Below, one piece after another: positions 7,373-19,019 of a DNA stretch of 64,000 nucleotides. The notes beneath the pieces are model-generated. The model was not told where the DNA came from and made no database searches. It worked only from the letters and a program-made list of their open reading frames with translations. The stretch is from Sandaracinus sp. (GTDB lineage: Bacteria > Myxococcota_A > Polyangia > Polyangiales > Houyiibacteriaceae). A program made the position numbers and the translations under genes. The stretch is taken from the NCBI GenBank assembly GCA_002699025.1, contig PABA01000127.1:1-64000 (forward strand), written 5' to 3'. The first letter of the stretch is position 1. Every line of letters begins with the position of its first letter.

Positions 7373-8587
7373 TCAACCCTCGAGGAGCGTCGCTGCGGCC
7401 CGGAGGAGGAGCGGCGCGGGGGCGAGCGCATGCTCGCGGAGCGCGGCCTCGGTGAGCTTGATGGCGTGGTCGTCCATCGAGCTCCGTGCGCGCTGCCGGA
7501 GCGTTGCCGGGTCGGGCACGGCGGCATCGGGCGCGGCGGCACCGGGCGCGGCGACACCGGGCACGGCGGCACCGGGCGCGGCGGCATCGGGCGCGGCGAC
7601 ATCGGGCGCGGCGGCATCGGGCGCGGCGGCATCGGGCGCGGCACCGGACACCCTGACCGGGGCGCCATAGACCGCCCAGAGCGCGGCGGCAGCCTGGAGG
7701 AGGTGCCCGGCGAGGCGGCGCGTGTCCGCGGGCGCGAGGTGCGGGGCCACGAGGCGGAGGGCGCTGGCGCCGGTGACGACGTGGACGAGGGCGATGCGCG
7801 AGCCGGGCACGCCGAGGACCCCCGCGGCGCCGAGCGCGGCCGCGGCGCGGACGAAGCCATCGAGCTGGAAGGTCGAGGCATCCCAGGCGTCGATGGCCGC
7901 CGCGAAGGCCGGCTCGTGCTCGAGCACCTTCAGGCGCTCGAAGATCAGGCCGCGCCGGGGCACGTCGAGCCGGGGGAGGGCGGCGAAGACCGCCGCCGCG
8001 TCGTGGCCGGGGACCGGCGCCCGGCCGGGCTCGCCGGGGAGGCGCTGGTGCCGCGCCGACCAGAGGGCGAGGCCGTGCGCGAGCTCCCGGCGGCGGGAGG
8101 GCGTGTCGGCCCGCTCGAGGGAGCGCGTCGCGTGGGCGACGCGTAGAAAGCCGTGGAGCGCGGAGGCCAGCACGCCGTCCGAGAGGGTCGGGATCGCCTC
8201 CCGCAGCACGTCCTGCCAGGGGCGCGCTTCGAGCTCGCGCTCCCAGGTGGCGATCCAGTCGCCGGCGCGGGAGACGTCGCCGAGAGCAGCCGCTCGTTCG
8301 TCCGCCCGCGCGGCCGCTCGTTCGTCCATCCGCGCGGCCGCTCGTCCATCCGTCCGCCGGTGCGGTGGCTTGCTCGTCCGCTCTCCGATGGGCCGTCCCG
8401 GCGGGCGCGGCCGCAGGCGCGCGACGTAGGCGTCGAGGAAAGGCTCCACCCGGTCGCCGTGGCCGAGCTGAACGAGCGCCTCCGCCGCCATCGGGCCGTG
8501 GTTGGAGAGCCCGTCCAGCGAGCCGCTCGCGAACTCGAGGTCCGTGGCGTGGAGCCGGTCGAGGCAGCGATCGAAGTCGTGTTCCAT
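7373..8587 (-). CDS. Questin oxidase-like protein (DUF4243 family)
   Basis: 404 residues from the ATG at 8587; the open frame extends further upstream, but only with low-complexity Arg/Gly sequence. The N-terminus has SNHGPMAAEALVQLGHGDRVEPFLDAY (about 26-52), the hallmark of the questin oxidase-like family, whose fungal member performs a Baeyer-Villiger ring cleavage of an anthraquinone. The bacterial relatives have no known substrate. Two low-complexity insertions interrupt the fold: an Arg/Ala/Glu-rich repeat near 70-95 and Ala-Pro-Asp repeats near 315-355. The latter come from 15-bp DNA repeats at about 7505-7640 and are probably a flexible linker. No obvious operon partner; a spacer of about 30 bases separates it from the convergent MCE gene. 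Confidence 0.75.
   Translation of the reverse strand: MEHDFDRCLDRLHATDLEFASGSLDGLSNHGPMAAEALVQLGHGDRVEPFLDAYVARLRPRPPGRPIGERTSKPPHRRTDGRAAARMDERAAARADERAAALGDVSRAGDWIATWERELEARPWQDVLREAIPTLSDGVLASALHGFLRVAHATRSLERADTPSRRRELAHGLALWSARHQRLPGEPGRAPVPGHDAAAVFAALPRLDVPRRGLIFERLKVLEHEPAFAAAIDAWDASTFQLDGFVRAAAALGAAGVLGVPGSRIALVHVVTGASALRLVAPHLAPADTRRLAGHLLQAAAALWAVYGAPVRVSGAAPDAAAPDAAAPDVAAPDAAAPGAAVPGVAAPGAAAPDAAVPDPATLRQRARSSMDDHAIKLTEAALREHALAPAPLLLRAAATLLEG
7505..7640. repeat. 15-bp tandem repeats inside the questin-oxidase-like gene
   Basis: About nine copies of a unit close to gcggcatcgggcgcg (variants gcggcaccgggcgcg and gcgacatcgggcgcg). They are in frame and encode Ala-Pro-(Asp/Gly)-(Ala/Val)-Ala on the minus strand. 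Near-identity of the copies suggests recent slippage. Confidence 0.85.
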
Positions 8588-8953
8588 GCCCCCACGCTGC
8601 GGCGCGATAGATGGCTCGTCGACGAGACGGACAATCCTTCGTCGAGTCGCTCCTGCGCGAGCGAGCCCACGGCCTGGCGCTCCTCGTCCACCCGCTCCCG
8701 AGCTCGTGCCGCCCGGGGCGCGGTGAGCGCTCGGAGCCCGTCCGCGCGGTCGAGGCCCGAGGCATCGCCCACGAGGCCCGCGAGGTCGACGGCCAGGCCC
8801 GGCCCCGGCTCCCTGGGCGCGCGGGGTCCCCCTGAACGATCGCTCTCGCACCCGCTCTCGCACCTCGCTGAGGCTGCCCCGGCTCGCTGCGCGCGAGTCC
8901 CGGCCGAGGCGGAGCTCCGCCCGCGGAGTCGACCGGAGCTCGGTTCGGGCAGC
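8588..8953. other. Intergenic stretch without a recognised gene
   Basis: 366 bases between the questin-oxidase-like start and the ApaG stop. Open frames exist on both strands but are Arg/Pro/Gly-rich shadows of GC-rich DNA. I see no hairpin with a T-run, tRNA or repeat. Confidence 0.6.
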
Positions 8954-9364
8954 TCAGTTCAGGCTGTACGGCATCGCCAGCGCGAAGGGCGCGATGGTCG
9001 CGTCGAAGGCGCTCCCGTCCTCCCGCTCCATCTGGTAGCTGCCGTGCATCGTGCCCCGCGGCGTCTCGAGCACGGCGCCGCTCGTGTACTCGAAGGCCTG
9101 GCCGGGCTCGAGGCGCGGCTGCTCCCCGACGACGCCGGGCCCGCGCACCTCCTCGACCTCGCCGAGCTGGTTCGTGATGATCCAGTGGCGCGTGCGGAGC
9201 TGCACCGGCCCCTCGTGCGCCACGTTCTCGATGCGCACGCGGTAGGCGAAGACGAAGCGCGTCGCCTGGGGGCTCGAGTGCTCGGGCAGAAAGCGGCTGC
9301 GCACGGTGACACGCACGCCCCGCGTCGTCGCGCTCGAGGTGGTGTCGTCGTCCGTGTCCATCAT
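8954..9364 (-). CDS. apaG: ApaG domain protein
   Basis: 136 residues, the usual length for ApaG. Family landmarks are visible in order: TTRGVRVTVRSRFLPEHS (strand 1), FVFAYRVRIENVAHEGPVQLRTRHWIITNQLGE as the central strands with the RHW..T sequence, VRGPGVVGEQPRLEPGQAFEYTSG, and TPRGTMHGSYQM. ApaG is a small fibronectin-type beta sandwich once linked to Co2+/Mg2+ efflux and Ap4A hydrolase operons; its biochemical role is unsettled. Here it is not next to apaH or rsmA. A short acidic, Thr/Ser-rich leader precedes the domain. It lies upstream of the glycosylase gene in the same direction, about 350 bases after the questin-like gene. Confidence 0.93.
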   Translation of the reverse strand: MMDTDDDTTSSATTRGVRVTVRSRFLPEHSSPQATRFVFAYRVRIENVAHEGPVQLRTRHWIITNQLGEVEEVRGPGVVGEQPRLEPGQAFEYTSGAVLETPRGTMHGSYQMEREDGSAFDATIAPFALAMPYSLN

Positions 9365-9406
9365 CGCTCGCCTTCCCCTTTGTCTGCCCCCCGTGAGGGG
9401 GCTCGG

Positions 9407-10033
9407 TCATCTGCCCCCCCGTGAGGGGGCGCCGTCGTCTGTCCCCGCGAGGGGCCTCAAGCTCTTCCGGTGGCTGACCCAGGCCGTCCGAGCCGCCGCG
9501 AAGCGCCAGGGGGCCGCGCGGTCCTCTGGCGTCGCGTAGTCGATGCCCACGCGCGGCCCGACGAGCAGCCCCGTCGGCGCCTCGCCCCGGTGCAGCTCGA
9601 GGCCCCCGGCCGCGTAGAGCTTGTGGCCCGACCAGCTCGTGTCCAGGGCCAGCGCCTGGCCCACCTTGCCGGGCCCCGTCAGGAGCACCGGCCCGCTCTT
9701 GCCGCCCCGCCGCGCGCGCACGGTCTCCACGCCCGCCAGCGGCTCGCAGGCGCGCACGAGCACCGCCGCCGCGTCGCCGGAGGCGCCCGTGACGACGTTC
9801 AGCATCTGGTGCAGCCCGTAGCAGAGGTAGACGTAGGCGCGCCCCGGGGGCCCGAACATCACCGCGGTGCGCTCGGTGCGCCCGACGAAGGCGTGGCAGG
9901 CGGAGTCGTCGGCCCGGTAGGCCTCCGTCTCCGTGATGCGCAGGCGCACTTCGCCGCGGCGCAGCTCCATGCCGACGAGCGCGCGGGCGACCTCGACCGC
10001 GTCCCGGCGAAAGAAGCGCTGCGGCAGGCGCAT
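9407..10033 (-). CDS. mpg: DNA-3-methyladenine glycosylase (AAG/MPG family)
   Basis: Base-excision repair glycosylase that flips out and removes 3-methyladenine, hypoxanthine and other alkylated purines. 208 residues from the ATG at 10033, within the usual 190-220. RLPQRFFRRDAVEVARALVG opens the domain; ITETEAYRADDSACHAF (about 33-49) holds the general-base Glu and the DNA-intercalating Tyr region; GPPGRAYVYLCYGLHQMLNVV (about 61-81) is the second signature; GPGKVGQALALD follows. The last residues (GTDDGAPSRGGR) are encoded in a short repeat of ccccgtgaggggg-type units at about 9382-9457 and are probably unimportant. The stop of the macro-domain gene lies nine bases upstream, so the two may be one transcript. 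Confidence 0.92.
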   Translation of the reverse strand: MRLPQRFFRRDAVEVARALVGMELRRGEVRLRITETEAYRADDSACHAFVGRTERTAVMFGPPGRAYVYLCYGLHQMLNVVTGASGDAAAVLVRACEPLAGVETVRARRGGKSGPVLLTGPGKVGQALALDTSWSGHKLYAAGGLELHRGEAPTGLLVGPRVGIDYATPEDRAAPWRFAAARTAWVSHRKSLRPLAGTDDGAPSRGGR

Positions 10034-10041
10034 GGGCCGCG

Positions 10042-10935
10042 TCAGCTGCGCCCGTGGACGAGCTTCTTCTCGGCGCCGGTCTCGAACATCACCAGGATCT
10101 GCCCCGGCGCCGGCTGGCCGACGACCTTCCCCACGCCGAACTTCGGGTGGAGGAAGAAGTCGCCCACCGCGTAGGTGTTCTTCATCGAGTAGCGCTCCGA
10201 GTTGCGCGCGGCCGCGACCTCCTCGGCCGTCAGCGGCGGCGTCTTGTGCGCGACCTTGCTGCTCTTCTTCTTGGACGAGCTGCTCGACGAGGAGGCCGAG
10301 CGACGCCGCTTGGCCGGCGCCTTCGCCCCGCCGCTCGCGCCGATCGGCTTGGTCTCGGCCCGCGCGAGCCCCTGGACCTTCTGGCGCGCCGTGCGGAAGG
10401 CCGGGCCGCTCGCCTCGCAGACGAAGACCTCCTCCACGCCCGGAGCGCGTCCGGCGGCGATGCACTGCTCGTGGTAGGCGTGCGCCGCGCGCACGGCGAT
10501 GACCAGCCGGTCGGCGCGCGGGAGCTCGCCGGGGCCGGCGCCGAGCGCCGGGAACGCGATGCGTTCGACGTTGCGCTTCGCGGCGAAGCGGAGCGCCTCG
10601 AGCACGGCCTGACGGAGCACGTCCGCCCCGGGGGCGGGCTGGCGCGTGCTCCCGGGCTCGGGCGGACGCGACGCGACCCAGAGCAGGAAGTTGCAGTGCA
10701 GCCGCCCGGGGTGGACGCGGACGACCGAGGGGATCTCGAGGAGGCGCCCCTCGACCTGCTTCAGCTCCGCGTCGAGCGCGCGTTGCAGGCCGTCGCCGTA
10801 GTGCTCGTGCAGGTCCGAATCCGGGCCGGGCCCGGGCCAGAGCTGCATGTCCGCCGCGCCGTCATAGACGATGCAGCCGACGCGCTGGCGGGAGGGGAGG
10901 TCGTACACCGAGCGATTGACGAGCGTGACTTCCAT
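10042..10935 (-). CDS. Macro-domain protein fused to a CarD-like beta module
   Basis: 297 residues from the ATG at 10935. Residues about 5-175 read as a macro domain (ADP-ribose or derivative binding): VGCIVYDGAADMQLWPGPG, a helix, HCNFLLWVASRP, and AAKRNVERIAFPALGAGPGELPR. A Lys/Ser-rich linker (about 205-240) follows. The C-terminal piece, YAVGDFFLHPKFGVGKVVG with LVMFETGAEKKLVHG, matches the small RNA-polymerase- or DNA-interacting barrel seen at the front of CarD and in related YxxGDxxxHPxFGxGxV modules. A link between ADP-ribose signalling and transcription or repair is inferred; the adjacent DNA glycosylase gene is consistent with repair. No catalytic residues for deacylation are obvious. 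Confidence 0.68.
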   Translation of the reverse strand: MEVTLVNRSVYDLPSRQRVGCIVYDGAADMQLWPGPGPDSDLHEHYGDGLQRALDAELKQVEGRLLEIPSVVRVHPGRLHCNFLLWVASRPPEPGSTRQPAPGADVLRQAVLEALRFAAKRNVERIAFPALGAGPGELPRADRLVIAVRAAHAYHEQCIAAGRAPGVEEVFVCEASGPAFRTARQKVQGLARAETKPIGASGGAKAPAKRRRSASSSSSSSKKKSSKVAHKTPPLTAEEVAAARNSERYSMKNTYAVGDFFLHPKFGVGKVVGQPAPGQILVMFETGAEKKLVHGRS

Positions 10936-11064
10936 CGACGCGGCTCGCCCTAGCACGATCGTCGGAAAGGGCGAGCGCGCGTCGGCCACGTTCCGGTGTC
11001 GAGGGGTGTCGCCTTCCCGGCGGCGCGTTGCTATGGTCCGCGCCACTCCGCTCCGGACCCGATC

Positions 11065-11568
11065 ATGGCCGACCCGAACAGCCGTCCCTTCCTCGTCGTC
11101 ACCGCGCTCCTCGACTCCGGCGCGCGCCCGGCGATGCTCACGACCAGCCACGGCGACGCGATGGAGCACGCCTACCTCGCGAGCGCCGCGCACGACGTCG
11201 CGGGCCTCGACCTCGTCGAGCTGCCGGTGAGCCCGGCGGCCTTCGACGCGCTCCGCAAGGCGCTCTCGCTCGCGCCGGAGACCGTGGCCCTCTACGACCT
11301 CTTCCCGCTCGCCGCGCACCTCGACGGCGCCGTGCGGAAGGTCGCCGGCCAGTTCCTCGCGGCGGAGGCCGTCTGGACCCTCGAGGAGCAGGGGCTGCTC
11401 GGCGGCGTGCCGCTGAACGTGCGGCTCGACTTGCCGAAGGGCTGGGACAAGGACCCGAAGGCGGTGCACGGGCGGCTCGTCGAGGCCAAGGCGCTCGACC
11501 TCAGCCCGGAGGGCATCGAGACCTTCAAGGCCGTCAAGCAGGCCTGGGACGCGAAGCGCGCCGGCTGA
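11065..11568 (+). CDS. Conserved hypothetical protein, 167 aa
   Basis: A soluble, mostly helical protein of 167 residues, start ATG 11065 (MADPNSRPFLVV). I do not recognise the family. The N-terminal half is hydrophobic-rich with strands (FLVVTALLDSGARPAML), the middle has LYDLFPLAAHLDGAVRKVAGQFLAAEAVWTLEEQ, and the end is basic. No signal peptide, cysteine motif or membrane segment. It is divergent from the macro-domain gene, with 129 bases between starts. GC-rich codon use agrees with neighbours, so it is probably a native gene. Confidence 0.75.
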   Translation: MADPNSRPFLVVTALLDSGARPAMLTTSHGDAMEHAYLASAAHDVAGLDLVELPVSPAAFDALRKALSLAPETVALYDLFPLAAHLDGAVRKVAGQFLAAEAVWTLEEQGLLGGVPLNVRLDLPKGWDKDPKAVHGRLVEAKALDLSPEGIETFKAVKQAWDAKRAG

Positions 11569-11725
11569 GCGTCGGCTGGGCGGCGCCCCGGCGGCCGCCC
11601 TGGCGAGGGCATCGCGCGGCGGACGCGCGTGAAGGACGGGCGCGACGGGTGCTTGCGACGGCTGCTTGCGACCCCCTGCCGCGCGCGGTAACCGAGCGGC
11701 CCCTTCGTACGCCGGAGAGCTCCCC

Positions 11726-12328
11726 ATGCGCCTCGAGATCCACCCCACGCATCCGCAAGGCCGCAAGGTCGCCAAGACCGTCGAGACCCTCCGCCGCGGC
11801 GGCGTCATCGTCTACCCGACGGACACCTGCTACGCGCTCGGCTGCGACATCTTCCAGAAGAAGGCGATCGACCGCATCTACCGGATCAAGCAGATGAAGA
11901 AGGATCAGCCGCTGGCCTTCGTCTGCCCGGACCTCGGCGACATCGCGCGCTACGCCGTCGTCGACAACCGGAACTACCGGCTGATGCGCCGCCTGCTGCC
12001 CGGGCCCTACACCTTCATCCTGCCGGCGACCCGCGAGGTCCCGCGCATCCTGATGATGAAGCGCAAGACCGTCGGCATCCGCGTGCCGCACCACGAGGTC
12101 GCGCTCGAGATCGTCCGCGAGCTCGGCAACCCCATCGTCTCCACCTCGGCGACCTGGGAGGGCGAGCAGCTCAACGACCCGGACGACCTGGTCGACCGCT
12201 TCAAGCAGGCGGACCTCGTCATCGACGCCGGCTGGGGCGGCATGGACCCCTCCACCGTGCTCGACCTGACGGGCCCCGAGGTCGTCGTGGTCCGCGAGGG
12301 CGCCGGCCCCGTCGAAGGCGTCCTCTGA
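11726..12328 (+). CDS. Sua5/YciO/YrdC-family protein, YciO type
   Basis: 200 residues of the Sua5/YciO/YrdC fold. Motifs: GGVIVYPTDTCYALGCDIFQ (about 25-44), the KxR-type RIKQMKKDQPLAFVCPD, LPGPYTFILPAT (about 90-101), TVGIRVPHH, and PIVSTSATWEGEQ (about 142-154). Sua5 and YrdC make threonylcarbamoyl-AMP for the universal t6A37 tRNA modification. YciO is the paralogue with the same chemistry in vitro but uncertain physiological role, and this sequence looks closer to YciO (MRLEIHPTHPQGRKV start, no C-terminal Sua5 domain). If the genome has no other TsaC it could serve that role. Convergent with the RND gene. Confidence 0.9.
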   Translation: MRLEIHPTHPQGRKVAKTVETLRRGGVIVYPTDTCYALGCDIFQKKAIDRIYRIKQMKKDQPLAFVCPDLGDIARYAVVDNRNYRLMRRLLPGPYTFILPATREVPRILMMKRKTVGIRVPHHEVALEIVRELGNPIVSTSATWEGEQLNDPDDLVDRFKQADLVIDAGWGGMDPSTVLDLTGPEVVVVREGAGPVEGVL

Positions 12329-12373
12329 GCCGCGTGGAGCGAGGCGCCCGCCTCTCGGCCCGCTGGGCGCACC

Positions 12374-15580
<3,207 letters not shown>

Positions 15581-15601
15581 GGGATCGAGCTCCTCGGGGG
15601 C

Positions 15602-16810
15602 TCAGCGGGTGGGGGCGACGGGGGCGCCGTCGGCGAGGGAGGCGGGGACGGGGTGGATGACGCGGAGCTCGGCGGAGAGGGCGCCGGAGACCAGCGCGTG
15701 GTCGCCGTCCTCGCCGGCGCGCTCCACGAGCACGGCGCGGGCCGTGTCGCCCTCGACGACGTAGAGCCGCTCGACGCCGGCGCGCTCGCGGAGGGCTTCA
15801 CGGGGGACGCGCCAGCGGGACGTCACGCCGCCGGTCTCGATGGAGACGCGGGCGAAGTGCCCGGCGCGGACGGCGCCCTCGGGGTTGTCGGCGAGGACCT
15901 CGACGGTGAGCGTGCGCTCCTCCGGGTCGAGGGCGGCGGCGACGAAGCGAACCTCGCCCTCGAGGCTCGTCGCGTAGCCGTCGACCTCGATGCGTGCGCG
16001 CTGGCCCGGGCGGACGGCGGGGGCGTGGCGCTCGGGCACCTCGACCTCGACGCGTAGCGAGGAGGCGTCGACGAGCTCGACGACGGTCGTCGTGGCGCCC
16101 ACGTGTTCGCCGACCTCGACCGGGCGCGCGACCACGGCGCCGGCGAAGGGCGCGCGGAGCACGGCGTCCCGGGCGCGCTGCTGAAGGAGGGCCGCGTTCG
16201 CGCGGAGCGCCTCCCAGCGGGCGAGGCTCGCGCTGGCGGCTCGCTCGGCGGCCTCGAGGGTGGCATCGGCGGACGCGAGCCGGGCGCGGGCGTCGTCGAG
16301 GGTCTGGTCGTCGGTGGCGCCGCGGGCGTGGAGCGCCTCGAGGCGGGCGACCTGCTGGCGGAGGTTCTCGGCCTGGCTCCGGGCGCGCCGCACGTCGGCC
16401 TGCTGGTCGGTGGGGAGCGGCTCGTCCGTGCCGGCCGCCGTGATGAGCCGGCGCTGCGCCTCGGCCTGGGCCGCGGCAGAGCGGGCCTCGAGGCGGAGCG
16501 CCCGCGAGCGGAGCGTCACCAGCGGCGCCCCCGCCTCGACCACGTCGCCGCGCTCCACGTGGATGGTCTGGACGTGGCCGTCGACCTCCGGCGAGAGCTG
16601 GGCGCGCCGGGCGGCGTGGACGGTCCCTTCGAGCTCGAGGGTGTTCGGGACCTCGACGGACTCCAGGGGGACGGTCTCGACCGCGACCGGGCGCTCGGGG
16701 GCGGGCGCGGCGGGCGCGTCGTCGGCGTCGGCGTGGCCGCACGCCGCGGCGAAGACGATCGCGGAGAGCAGGGCGGGGGCTCGGGCGGGCATGGGGAGCT
16801 CGGTGGGCAT
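15602..16810 (-). CDS. RND periplasmic adaptor (membrane fusion) lipoprotein
   Basis: 402 residues from ATG 16810; ATG 16792 is equally possible and leaves the signal intact. Lipobox FAAACGH: N-acyl cysteine, inner-membrane-anchored periplasmic protein. Domains in order: beta/lipoyl half-motif (LSPEVDGHVQTIHVERGDVVEAGAPLVTL, about 70-98), an Ala/Arg/Glu-rich helical hairpin (about 105-215), second lipoyl half (DAVLRAPFAGAVVARPVEVGEHVGATTTVVEL), then beta-barrel and membrane-proximal domains (EVEVPERHAPAVRPGQRARIEVDGY onward). It bridges the RND pump to the TolC channel encoded on either side and stabilises the tripartite complex. Confidence 0.93.
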   Translation of the reverse strand: MPTELPMPARAPALLSAIVFAAACGHADADDAPAAPAPERPVAVETVPLESVEVPNTLELEGTVHAARRAQLSPEVDGHVQTIHVERGDVVEAGAPLVTLRSRALRLEARSAAAQAEAQRRLITAAGTDEPLPTDQQADVRRARSQAENLRQQVARLEALHARGATDDQTLDDARARLASADATLEAAERAASASLARWEALRANAALLQQRARDAVLRAPFAGAVVARPVEVGEHVGATTTVVELVDASSLRVEVEVPERHAPAVRPGQRARIEVDGYATSLEGEVRFVAAALDPEERTLTVEVLADNPEGAVRAGHFARVSIETGGVTSRWRVPREALRERAGVERLYVVEGDTARAVLVERAGEDGDHALVSGALSAELRVIHPVPASLADGAPVAPTR

Positions 16811-16830
16811 CGGGGAGGAGGGGGCGGCGC

Positions 16831-18402
16831 TCAGGGCGAGCCCGGGGGCGTGAGGGGGAGGCCGAGCACGCGGCGGAGCCGGGCGTGGGCGAGCTGCGCG
16901 TCGACCAGGGCGTCGACGAGATCGAGGCGGGCCGAGAGGGCCTCGGCGGCGGCGGCGGCCCGGTCGACGGCCGTGCTCACACCGGCGTCTGCCCGTGCGT
17001 CGGCGTCCTCGGCGGCCCGAGCGGCCGAGTGGGCGGCGGCGTGCCGGGCTTCGACGGCGAGGAGGGCGGCGGCCAGGTCGCCGCGCGCCTGGAGCACGTC
17101 GCGGCGTAGGGCGTCGCGGGTCTCGTCTCGGCCGAGGCGCTCGGCCTCCGCCAGGGCCCGCTCGCGCTGGCGGCGGGCGCCTTCGAGGAGGGCGCCGTCG
17201 AGCGACCAGGCGAGCTGGACGCTCAGGTCCCAGGTGGTCGTGAACTCGGTCTCCTGGGGGAAGATGCGCTGGTTGGGGTTCGCCGTGTCGGAGCCGAACG
17301 CCACCGAGAGGCTGGGCATCTGCGCGGCCCGATGAGCGTCGGCGCGGGCGTCGGCGGCGTCGGCGCGGGCGCGTTGGGCGGCCAGGCGCGGCGAGCCCTC
17401 GCGGGCACGCGCGGTCAGCTCGTTCAGCGCCTCGGGGGCGGCGGGGAGCGGCAAGAGCCGGGGCGCGATGGGGAGCGGCTCGCCCTCCGGCCAGCGGAGC
17501 AGGTCGCGGAGCCGGGCGTCCGCGAGCTCGACCCGGAGCTCCGCCACCTCGACGAGCCGCGCGTAGCTTCGCACCTGGGCCGCGGCTGCCAGCGCTTCGA
17601 CCTCCGCGGCCGTGCCGACCTCTCGCCGGGCGCGCGCCTGCTCGGCCCGCCCGGAGGCCACGGCGCGCGACTCGCGGGCCAACTCGAGCTGTGTCTCGGC
17701 CCGCACGCGCTCCCAAAAGGCCTGCTGTGCGGCGTAGGCGACGTCGAGCCGCCGCGCCTCGGCGTCGGCCGCGCTCGCCTCGAGGTCCGCCCGAGCGGCG
17801 CGGAGCCGGTGGCGCTGGGCGCCCACCCACTCGGAGAGCGGGGCCGAGACCCGCGTGCTCAGCGCGTACTGGTCCAGGATGGGCTCCTGGAGGACCACCT
17901 CGCGCTGGAAGGACTCCGGGGCCGCCTGGCAAGCGGCGAGGTCCGCGAGGCAGCCGGGCGTGTCGAAGGTGCCGATGCGGCCGGGCGTGTAGTCGGAGAG
18001 GCGCGTGTAGCGGAAGCTGAGGGATGCGCGCGGCACGAAGCCGCGGCGCGCTTCGCGCAAGCTCGCCTCGGCGGCCACCTCCCCGAGCGCCGCGCGGCGG
18101 GCGGCCACCCCCTCCTCGAGCGCCCGCCGGGTGATGGCCACGAGGTCCAGCCCGTCGGCCGGGAGCGGGGGGAGCAGGGCCTCGAGCGGGGCGCCGGGGG
18201 GCGGCGCGGCGGGGACCCGGAGGTCGACGCGCGGTGCGGTCGTGACCGGGGAGGGCGCGTTCGGGGCGCTCGGTGGCGAGGCCGGGCGTGTCGTCGGAGG
18301 CGGCGCGGGCCGGTCGAGGGGCGAGGTCGGGGTGCGCGTCTGCGCGAGCGCGAGGGCCGGACCGGCGAGGAGCAGGAACGCGGCGGCGGGGGCGGCGCGC
18401 AT
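16831..18402 (-). CDS. TolC-family outer-membrane efflux channel
   Basis: 523 residues with a signal peptide (MRAAPAAAFLLLAGPALALAQ, cleavage near 20), a Pro/Thr/Ser-rich tether (about 22-70), then two OEP repeats with long coiled-coil helices rich in Ala/Arg/Glu: about 85-300 (including FVPRASLSFRYTRLSDYTPGRIG) and about 300-515 (PSLSVAFGSDTANPNQRIFP). It forms the trimeric exit duct of the tripartite pump with the two downstream genes. Its ATG overlaps the sigma-factor stop by one base (TGATG), so expression of the channel is translationally coupled to the sigma factor. The long Pro-rich linker before the barrel is unusual for TolC. Confidence 0.92.
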   Translation of the reverse strand: MRAAPAAAFLLLAGPALALAQTRTPTSPLDRPAPPPTTRPASPPSAPNAPSPVTTAPRVDLRVPAAPPPGAPLEALLPPLPADGLDLVAITRRALEEGVAARRAALGEVAAEASLREARRGFVPRASLSFRYTRLSDYTPGRIGTFDTPGCLADLAACQAAPESFQREVVLQEPILDQYALSTRVSAPLSEWVGAQRHRLRAARADLEASAADAEARRLDVAYAAQQAFWERVRAETQLELARESRAVASGRAEQARARREVGTAAEVEALAAAAQVRSYARLVEVAELRVELADARLRDLLRWPEGEPLPIAPRLLPLPAAPEALNELTARAREGSPRLAAQRARADAADARADAHRAAQMPSLSVAFGSDTANPNQRIFPQETEFTTTWDLSVQLAWSLDGALLEGARRQRERALAEAERLGRDETRDALRRDVLQARGDLAAALLAVEARHAAAHSAARAAEDADARADAGVSTAVDRAAAAAEALSARLDLVDALVDAQLAHARLRRVLGLPLTPPGSP

Positions 18403-18923
18403 CAGGCCGCCTCGGCGAGGACGTGGCGCATGCGCTGGCGGAGCCGGGAGAGGGCGACGCGCAGCGTGGCCGGGCGGATGCCGAGGTCCCGCGCGACGTC
18501 CCGGGGCGGCTCCTCTCGGAGCAGGCAGCGCTCGAAGAGGATGCTGTCGCGCTCCGAGAGGCGCGTCCCCTGGAGCCGCACGAGCGCGGTCCGGGCGTCG
18601 AGGCGTTCGTCGAAGCGGGCCTCCTCGCGGGTCGGGACGACGAGCCGGTGGAGCGAGCGGGAGCGCCGGCGGAGGTGGTCGATCAGCTTCCGGCGGAAGA
18701 TGGCGTAGAGCCAGGTGCTCGAGAGGGAGTCCCCACGGAACCGCTCCCAGGCCACGAGGGCCGCGAGCCAGGTCTCCTGCACCAGGTCCTCGGCGGCGTC
18801 CTGCGTCGGCACGGCGCGACGGGCCCAGCGGCGGAGGCGGGCGTCGTGGCGCCGAACGAGATCGGCCCAGCTCGGTTTCGCGTCGGCTTCCCCTTCGATA
18901 TCGACGTCGGCTCTCACGTCCAT
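18402..18923 (-). CDS. ECF-type RNA polymerase sigma factor
   Basis: 173 residues with sigma region 2 (RRHDARLRRWARRAVPTQDAAEDLVQETWLAAL, then WLYAIFRRKLIDHLRRR, about 24-82) and region 4 (LSERDSILFERCLLREEPPRDVARDLGIRPATLRVALSRLRQRMR, about 122-166), with no region 1 or 3. It is the first gene of the efflux operon and overlaps tolC by one base. No anti-sigma gene is visible: neither neighbour has a zinc-binding ZAS motif or an FecR-like domain. The likely logic is positive autoregulation of the pump, with the divergent TetR as the off switch; that is inference. Confidence 0.92.
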   Translation of the reverse strand: MDVRADVDIEGEADAKPSWADLVRRHDARLRRWARRAVPTQDAAEDLVQETWLAALVAWERFRGDSLSSTWLYAIFRRKLIDHLRRRSRSLHRLVVPTREEARFDERLDARTALVRLQGTRLSERDSILFERCLLREEPPRDVARDLGIRPATLRVALSRLRQRMRHVLAEAA

Positions 18924-18973
18924 CTCTCTCTCCGGCCGCCGCGCGATCCCCGAGCGGACTGCGCTCTCGGCTA

Positions 18974-19019
18974 GGTAAACTCACCAGTGTACCCGGTGGA
19001 CTGAACCGTGTAGTTTACC
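18974..19019. promoter_or_regulatory. Nested palindromes, probable TetR operator of the efflux operon
   Basis: GTAAACT-N4-AGTGTAC (18975-18992) is a near-perfect palindrome (6 of 7), the shape of a TetR site. The outer arms GGTAAACT (18974-18981) and AGTTTACC (19012-19019) form a second, wider palindrome. It lies about 50 bases upstream of the sigma-factor ATG and about 270 bases upstream of the divergent tetR, in AT-richer DNA than its surroundings. Confidence 0.55.

Noticed and set aside
5025-9410. 1,461-codon open frame on the minus strand
   Set aside because: Arg/Pro/Ala-rich translation crossing five better genes on both strands; a by-product of very high GC with few stop codons.
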